Shown piece by piece: positions 58,408 through 64,000 of a stretch of 64,000 nucleotides of DNA. The notes beneath the pieces are model-generated. The model was given only the letters and a program-made list of their open reading frames with translations, was not told the origin of the DNA and did no database searches. The DNA is taken from positions 1 through 64,000 of the forward strand of contig CALWEQ010000008.1 in NCBI GenBank assembly GCA_944377365.1. The letters run 5' to 3'. How positions within the stretch are numbered: the stretch's first letter is position 1; each line of letters begins with the position of its first letter. Made by a program: the position numbers and the translations under genes. The DNA is from an uncultured Clostridia bacterium. GTDB lineage: Bacteria > Bacillota > Clostridia > Christensenellales > UBA1242.

Positions 58408-60378
58408 ATGAAAGATTTTAAATTGCATTCTCCATTTTCTCCATCGGGCGATCAACCGCAAGCGATAGACAAGCTTGTGGAGGGTTTTAATGAAGGACTA
58501 AAAGATCAAGTTTTGCTAGGGGTTACTGGAAGTGGCAAAACCTTTACAATGGCAAACATAATTCAAAAATTAAATCGGCCAACCTTAGTGATTGCGCACA
58601 ATAAAATTTTGGCTGCACAATTGTGCAATGAGTTTCGTGAGTTTTTTCCTGAAAACCGCGTTGAATTTTTTGTTTCTTATTATGATTATTATCAACCCGA
58701 AGCTTATATAGTCAGCACCGACACATATATAGAAAAAGATATGTCTATCAACGATGAAATTGACAAGTTGCGTTCTTCGGCAACTTCTTCCTTGTTGGAG
58801 AGGAGAGATACAATTGTGGTTGCATCGGTTTCCTGCATTTATGGTTTGGGAAGCCCAGAAGAATATTACAATTTGCACATATCTCTTAGAAAAGGCGATT
58901 TGGTCGGTAGAGATGAAATTGTTCGAAAATTAATCGACATTCAATACACAAGAAACGAAATGGACTTTAAGCGTTCAACTTTTCGAGCCAAAGGTGATGT
59001 GCTAGACATTTTCCCCGCCAACCAATCAGAGATGGCAATTAGAGTTCAATTTTTTGGTGATGAAATTGAAAAAATATATGAATTTGAACCTGTTTCTGGC
59101 ACGCTCATAAATGAAGTAAATTATGCTGCGATTTATCCTGCCACGCATTACGCGGTGGGGAGTGCAAGATTGCAACGTGCCATTGAACAGATAAGTGTTG
59201 ATCGTGAAAAAGCAATAAAAAAGTTTGAAGAGCAAGGTAAACCGTTGGAAGCCGAAAGAATTGGACAAAGAGTCGCGTATGATCTTGAAATGATGCGTGA
59301 ACTTGGGTATTGCAGTGGAATTGAAAATTATTCACGTTATTTTGATGGACGCAAACCTGGCGAGCCACCTTTTACTTTAATAGATTATTTTCCAAAAGAT
59401 TTTTTGACAATCATCGACGAAAGCCACATGACGTTGCCTCAGATAAGGGCGATGTATAATGGAGATAAGGCGCGCAAGGCGAGTTTGGTTGATTATGGGT
59501 TTAGACTTGAAGCTGCCAAGGACAATCGTCCTTTAAAATTTGATGAGTTTAATGAAAGACTTGGTCAAACTTTGTATGTGTCTGCGACTCCTGCAAAATA
59601 CGAACTTGAAAAGGCTGGACAAGTTGTTGAACAACTTTTAAGACCGACAGGGCTATTAGATCCTACCATAGAAGTGCGCCCATCTAAAAACCAAATAGAT
59701 GACTTGATGACTGAAATAAAGGCGACAATATCACGTGGAAATCGTGTTTTAGTCACAACCTTGACAAAAAAAATGGCCGAAAGTTTAACAACATATTTGG
59801 GCGACAGAAAATTCAAAGTAAAATACTTGCATTCTGAGATTGACACTATGGAGCGTGTTGAAATAATCAATGGGCTGAGAAGTGGAGAATTTGATGTGCT
59901 TGTTGGAATAAACCTTCTGCGAGAAGGCTTGGATATGCCTGAGGTCGAACTTGTTGCCATTCTTGATGCTGACAAAGAAGGATTTTTAAGGTCTGAAGGT
60001 GCGCTTATTCAAACGGTTGGACGCGTCGCACGAAATCAAAACGGTCGAGCTATTATGTATGCGGATGAAATAACCGACTCAATGAAACGCGCGATCGATG
60101 AAACTGCAAGGCGAAGAAAAATTCAAGACGAATTTAATAAGGCGCATGGGATCGTGCCTAAAACTATCAAAAAGGATATTAAAAACACCCTTGAAATAAC
60201 CAAAAAAGTGGGAGAAGGCGAAATTGCGAAAAAGGATATACCAGCGGAGATAGAGCGTTTGACCTCTATGATGAAACTAGCTTCTAATTCGCTTGATTTT
60301 GAAAGGGCGATTGAACTTAGAAACAAAATACTTAGTTTAAAAAAGAAATTGGGGAAAAACAATAAAAACACGTTTTAA
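58408..60378 (+). CDS. uvrB: Excinuclease ABC subunit B
   Basis: 656 residues, normal length. Nucleotide-excision-repair helicase that verifies damage after UvrA loading. Walker [10 protein letters not shown] near 38, the DNA-clamping hairpin [10 protein letters not shown] near 92, DESH near 338, SATPAKYE, and the C-terminal UVR motif ([13 protein letters not shown]) that binds UvrC. No SD of its own; 1 bp from the preceding gene. Confidence 0.98.
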   Translation: MKDFKLHSPFSPSGDQPQAIDKLVEGFNEGLKDQVLLGVTGSGKTFTMANIIQKLNRPTLVIAHNKILAAQLCNEFREFFPENRVEFFVSYYDYYQPEAYIVSTDTYIEKDMSINDEIDKLRSSATSSLLERRDTIVVASVSCIYGLGSPEEYYNLHISLRKGDLVGRDEIVRKLIDIQYTRNEMDFKRSTFRAKGDVLDIFPANQSEMAIRVQFFGDEIEKIYEFEPVSGTLINEVNYAAIYPATHYAVGSARLQRAIEQISVDREKAIKKFEEQGKPLEAERIGQRVAYDLEMMRELGYCSGIENYSRYFDGRKPGEPPFTLIDYFPKDFLTIIDESHMTLPQIRAMYNGDKARKASLVDYGFRLEAAKDNRPLKFDEFNERLGQTLYVSATPAKYELEKAGQVVEQLLRPTGLLDPTIEVRPSKNQIDDLMTEIKATISRGNRVLVTTLTKKMAESLTTYLGDRKFKVKYLHSEIDTMERVEIINGLRSGEFDVLVGINLLREGLDMPEVELVAILDADKEGFLRSEGALIQTVGRVARNQNGRAIMYADEITDSMKRAIDETARRRKIQDEFNKAHGIVPKTIKKDIKNTLEITKKVGEGEIAKKDIPAEIERLTSMMKLASNSLDFERAIELRNKILSLKKKLGKNNKNTF

Positions 60379-60415
60379 AACATCTCTTTAAGTTTAAAAA
60401 AACATCATTTTGTGG

Positions 60416-60421
60416 TATAAT
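60416..60421 (+). promoter_or_regulatory. Extended -10 of uvrA (leaderless geometry)
   Basis: TGG-TATAAT ends 6 nt before ATG 60428; the -35 is a poor TTTAAA at 17 bp. Confidence 0.6.
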
Positions 60422-60427
60422 TAAATC

Positions 60428-63262
60428 ATGGAAAAAGAAATAAAAATAATCGGAGCTAAGGAAAACAACCTTAAAAATATAAATTTAACATTGCCACGAG
60501 ACAAGCTCATAGTCTTCACAGGCGTTAGTGGGTCGGGGAAAACCTCTTTGGCTTTTGGGACAATCTATGCAGAAGGGCAAAGGCGCTATATTGAGAGTCT
60601 CTCTTCATATGCGCGTATGTTTTTAGGTCAAGCGCAAAAACCAGATGTTGAAGCTATCGAAGGACTTTCGCCATCTATTTCTATTGACCAAAAAACAACG
60701 AACCATAATCCTAGATCGACTGTTGGAACTGTAACTGAGATTTATGATTATCTTAGGTTGCTTTTTGCTCGCGTTGGAACAACTTATTGCCCACATTGTC
60801 ACAAAAAGATAGATCGACAAACTATCGATCAAATTGTCGACGCTGTTTTATCTCATGAAATGGGCACAAAAATAACGCTTCTCGCACCTGTTGTTCGAAC
60901 GCAAAAGGGTGCATTTGCAAAACTTTTTGAAAACTTAAAGAAAAGCGGGTACGTCCGCGTTATTGTCGATGGAAATATGTGGACATTAGAAGAAGAGATA
61001 AATCTTGATAAAAATCTTAAACATGACATAAAAGTCGTGGTAGACAGATTGGTCATTAGAGAGGGAATAGAGGGCAGACTAGCTGAAAGCTTGGAAGCTT
61101 GTTTGCGTCTTGCAGAGGGGCTCGCAATTGTCGATTTTAATGGCGAAGAGGAGCTTTTTTCAACAAATTATTCCTGCCCAACATGTGGCTGGTCATTAGA
61201 AGAGCTTTCGCCAAGGCTGTTTTCATTTAATGCCCCTTTTGGTGCTTGTCCAAATTGTTCAGGGCTTGGTGAAATAGCAGACATTGATGAAAGCTTGATA
61301 TTAAAAAACTCTAATCTTTCTATAAGTCAGGGAGCTTTCAATTTGACGGGTTGGAGATACGAGCCAGAAAGTATGGCAAAGCGCTATTTTGATGCGCTTT
61401 CAAAAAAATATAATATTGCCCTAAATGTCCCTGTAAAAGATTTACCAAAAAATCATTTAAAAATTTTGTTATATGGAAACAACGGTGAAAAACTCGATTT
61501 GTTTGAAGATGAATATCGAAACAAAACCGCTGAGCATTTTCGCGGAAGCAAAGTTTTGACATTTGAAGGTCTAATTCCAAATTTGAAACGAAGGCTTGCG
61601 GAAAGTAAAAGCGAATTTATTAGATTTGAAATTGGAAAATTTTTGACAAATCAAACTTGTAAGGTTTGTAATGGCAAAAGATTAAACGAAGCAGCACTTT
61701 CAGTTAAAATAGACAAAAAAGATATTATTGAACTTTGTGATATGCCTGTTAAAACTCTTTTACCGTATTTTGAAAACATTAAGCTTAGTAGCGATAAAAT
61801 GACTATTGCAGAAAGCATTTTAAAAGAAATAAAGGCTAGACTCAAGTTTTTGTCTGATGTTGGGTTAGAATACTTAACATTATCACGTTCTGCTGAAACG
61901 CTTTCAGGTGGAGAGGCGCAACGTATTAGGCTTGCGACACAGATAGGGTCGGGGCTTGTCGGTGTGCTGTATATTTTGGACGAGCCGTCGATTGGGCTAC
62001 ATCAGCGAGACAACGACAGATTGCTTGCAACATTAAAAAGATTGCGTGATTTAGGAAACACCTTGATTGTTGTTGAGCATGATGAAGACACAATGCGTTC
62101 GGCAGATTGGATTGTTGACGTCGGACCGTATGCTGGTGTTCATGGTGGTGAGATTGTTGCAAATGGGCCGTTGAATGAAGTGTTAAAGAGTGAAAATTCT
62201 GTCACTGCAAGATTTTTGCGTGGTGACGAAAAAATTGATGTGCCTGACAAAAGAAGAACGCCAAGCGGATTTTTAAAAGTTTATGGCGCAGAGGAAAACA
62301 ATTTAAAAAAATTAAACGTCAACATACCACTTGGGGTGATGTGTGCTGTCACAGGTGTTTCTGGAAGCGGAAAATCAAGCTTAGTTAATGAAGTAGTTTA
62401 TCCTTATTTAGCTGGGAAATTAAATGGTAGTAGAATTGAACAAGGAAAAGTTGAAAAGATAGAGGGCGTCGAACAATTAGACAAAGTTATTTGCATAGAT
62501 CAAGCTCCAATTGGGAGAACACCTCGTAGCAATCCCGCTACTTATACTGGGCTTTTCACTCCAATAAGAGAACTTTTTGCCTCCACAAAAGAAGCAAAAG
62601 AGAGGGGGTACTCTGCCAGCCGGTTCTCTTTCAATGTGAGAGGTGGAAGATGTGAGGCTTGTGATGGAGCGGGCGTTAAAGAAATAGAAATGTATTTCTT
62701 GCCAGATATAAATGTGCCGTGTGAAGTTTGCAAGGGAAAAAGATATAATCGCGAAACTTTGGAAGTGAAATACAAAGGTAAAACAATAACTGAAGTGTTA
62801 GACATGACTGTTGAAGAAGCTTTGGATTTTTTCCAAAACATTCCAAGCATTAAAAACAAATTACAGGCGCTTTTTGATGTAGGATTATCCTATATAAAAT
62901 TGGGGCAACCAGCTACAACACTTTCAGGTGGAGAAGCACAGAGGGTAAAATTAGCCACGGAACTTTCTAAAAGAGAAACTGGCAAAACTTTTTATATTTT
63001 AGATGAACCAACAACCGGTTTGCATATGTATGATGTAAAAAAATTGATATCTATACTCAATAGATTGGTAGAGAATGGCAACAGCGTTCTCGTAATTGAA
63101 CATAATCTGGACGTTATTAAATCTGCTGATTATATTTTGGATCTTGGGCCAGAGGGAGGAGACGGCGGAGGCACTTTGGTCGCCGAAGGTTCACCTGAAG
63201 ACGTGGCAAAAAATGAAAGGTCTTACACGGGTCAATTTTTGAAGAAGATGTTAAAACAGTGA
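60428..63262 (+). CDS. uvrA: Excinuclease ABC subunit A
   Basis: 944 residues, normal length. Damage-sensing ABC ATPase. First Walker A GVSGSGKTS near 33, CPHCHKKI and CPTCGW...CPNC zinc elements, signature LSGGEAQRIRLA near 491; second Walker A GVSGSGKSS near 643, CEACDGAG...CEVC zinc finger, signature LSGGEAQRVKLA near 832. No SD; the start fits a leaderless transcript. Element C begins at its stop codon. Confidence 0.98.
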   Translation: MEKEIKIIGAKENNLKNINLTLPRDKLIVFTGVSGSGKTSLAFGTIYAEGQRRYIESLSSYARMFLGQAQKPDVEAIEGLSPSISIDQKTTNHNPRSTVGTVTEIYDYLRLLFARVGTTYCPHCHKKIDRQTIDQIVDAVLSHEMGTKITLLAPVVRTQKGAFAKLFENLKKSGYVRVIVDGNMWTLEEEINLDKNLKHDIKVVVDRLVIREGIEGRLAESLEACLRLAEGLAIVDFNGEEELFSTNYSCPTCGWSLEELSPRLFSFNAPFGACPNCSGLGEIADIDESLILKNSNLSISQGAFNLTGWRYEPESMAKRYFDALSKKYNIALNVPVKDLPKNHLKILLYGNNGEKLDLFEDEYRNKTAEHFRGSKVLTFEGLIPNLKRRLAESKSEFIRFEIGKFLTNQTCKVCNGKRLNEAALSVKIDKKDIIELCDMPVKTLLPYFENIKLSSDKMTIAESILKEIKARLKFLSDVGLEYLTLSRSAETLSGGEAQRIRLATQIGSGLVGVLYILDEPSIGLHQRDNDRLLATLKRLRDLGNTLIVVEHDEDTMRSADWIVDVGPYAGVHGGEIVANGPLNEVLKSENSVTARFLRGDEKIDVPDKRRTPSGFLKVYGAEENNLKKLNVNIPLGVMCAVTGVSGSGKSSLVNEVVYPYLAGKLNGSRIEQGKVEKIEGVEQLDKVICIDQAPIGRTPRSNPATYTGLFTPIRELFASTKEAKERGYSASRFSFNVRGGRCEACDGAGVKEIEMYFLPDINVPCEVCKGKRYNRETLEVKYKGKTITEVLDMTVEEALDFFQNIPSIKNKLQALFDVGLSYIKLGQPATTLSGGEAQRVKLATELSKRETGKTFYILDEPTTGLHMYDVKKLISILNRLVENGNSVLVIEHNLDVIKSADYILDLGPEGGDGGGTLVAEGSPEDVAKNERSYTGQFLKKMLKQ

Positions 63263-63342
63263 CGGCATGGCCTCCGCTAACAGCGGAGGCGACGCTACTA
63301 AAGTAGCGTTGGCACTTTTTTTAAAAAAGTGCTTATGCCGTC
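63261..63342. repeat. Three-arm cruciform element C
   Basis: Outer stem GACGGCAT (63261-63268) / ATGCCGTC (63335-63342). Arms: GCCTCCGCT-AAC-AGCGGAGGC, ACGCTAC-TAAA-GTAGCGT and GCACTTTTTT/AAAAAAGTGC. It overlaps the uvrA stop codon and may also end transcription. Confidence 0.8.
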
Positions 63343-63350
63343 CTGCATAC

Positions 63351-63379
63351 TTGCAATTTTAAATAATAAGTGTTAAAAT
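63351..63379 (+). promoter_or_regulatory. Promoter of the walJ-like gene (leaderless geometry)
   Basis: TTGCAA, 17 bp, TGT-TAAAAT; the -10 ends 6 nt before ATG 63386. Confidence 0.7.
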
Positions 63380-63385
63380 ATCTCC

Positions 63386-64000
63386 ATGCGAATTATTAAT
63401 TTATCATCTGGTAGCGATGGAAACATGACTTACTTGGAAAGTGAAAATGTCAAACTTTTAGTTGACATAGGCCTTTGTTGTGGCGAGGCAGAGAAACGCT
63501 TGTCAGCGATAGGGGTGAAGCCCTCAGAAATTGATGTTATTTTGGTAACGCACGAGCATAATGATCATATTAAAGGTATTGATGCGTTTTCTTCAAAATA
63601 TGATATACCTATCTTTGCACATCGTAACGTGTGGCAAAATATGAATTACAAGCTTAAAAAAACGCCTTCAAAAAACAGAAGATTTTATGAAACTGATGGA
63701 TTTCGATTGAGAGATTTACAAGTAAAAGCAGTTGAACTTCCTCATGATGTGCCTTGTTATGGCTATGTTTTTGAAAATAATGAAAAAAAAATAAGTATTT
63801 TAACTGATGTGGGACATACTAATGAGAGAATACTTAGTTGTATTCAGGGCAGTCAGCTTGTTTATATTGAAGCAAACTATGACAAAGATCTATTAGTCGC
63901 CAATTTGAAATATCCTCCGGCATTGAAACGTAGAATTTCTTCTGGGCACGGCCATTTGTCAAACAAAGAAACGGCATTGATGGTTCGAGCATTAGTGTCA
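63386..64000 (+). CDS. walJ: WalJ/YycJ-like metallo-beta-lactamase-fold hydrolase (3' truncated by window edge)
   Basis: 205 residues visible. Opens with INLSSGSDGNMTYL, the YycJ signature (LASGSxGNxxyi), followed by the zinc motif THEHNDHIKG (HxHxDH), then TDVGHTNE and a late His in GHGHLSN. In Bacillus this exonuclease-like protein is linked to the WalRK cell-wall system; no walRK genes are in view. The start fits a leaderless promoter. Confidence 0.88.
   Translation, partial: MRIINLSSGSDGNMTYLESENVKLLVDIGLCCGEAEKRLSAIGVKPSEIDVILVTHEHNDHIKGIDAFSSKYDIPIFAHRNVWQNMNYKLKKTPSKNRRFYETDGFRLRDLQVKAVELPHDVPCYGYVFENNEKKISILTDVGHTNERILSCIQGSQLVYIEANYDKDLLVANLKYPPALKRRISSGHGHLSNKETALMVRALVS

Overview
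This is AT-rich DNA (about one third G+C by eye) from a low-GC Gram-positive (Bacillota) bacterium of clostridial type. The evidence is strong AGGAGG ribosome sites alternating with apparently leaderless genes, a SpoIIID gene, SpoIIQ-, SpoVB- and YwmB-like sporulation genes, an orphan Spo0A DNA-binding domain, and the clostridial order GlmU-like/pth/mfd/foldase lipoprotein. Several degenerate or divergent family members (GlmU, SpoIIQ, CysRS) suggest an uncultured, host-associated lineage. I cannot name the species.

Layout. 1-2.65 kb is an accessory island end: the tail of a winged-helix protein, a GNAT acetyltransferase between two near-identical 50-bp direct repeats, a CYTH-like protein, the last 38 codons of a tyrosine integrase, tRNA-Arg(TCG), and an exact 40-bp copy of the 5' half of that tRNA. 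2.9-11.1 kb holds a VirD4/TraG coupling protein with no other conjugation genes, small unknown and membrane proteins, GlmS, an APH-like kinase convergent with a zeta-toxin-like kinase, and tRNA-Leu(TAG). 11.4-24.4 kb holds a HopA1-like protein, MarR-CysS, RecD2, MscL, the Spo0A-C protein, EngB, a VTT membrane protein, a 53-residue LysM protein, a SpoVB-like flippase, a DUF421-DUF4363 pair and a two-anchor surface protein. 24.5-35.6 kb holds the GlmU-like/pth/mfd unit, a foldase-like lipoprotein, a YbhN-like membrane protein, three secreted or sporulation proteins, AcpP, SpoIIID and a TtcA-like enzyme.

35.9-54.6 kb is one reading frame of 6242 codons: a giant lipoprotein of Ig-like and GLUG-type repeats with a glycine-rich segment near its end. 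It is driven by a consensus promoter whose start region carries a perfect 22-bp palindrome, with a second copy of the palindrome core downstream. 54.9-64 kb holds two tandem RadC-like JAMM proteins, two paralogous winged-helix/membrane-tail proteins flanking a coiled-coil protein, UvrB, UvrA and the start of a WalJ-like hydrolase.

Two genome-level signals stand out. First, at least five genes have a promoter whose -10 box ends exactly 6 nt before the start codon, which implies leaderless mRNAs. Second, three intergenic elements with no shared sequence (11093-11162, 23173-23247, 63261-63342) fold into the same shape: a perfect outer stem enclosing three perfect hairpins.
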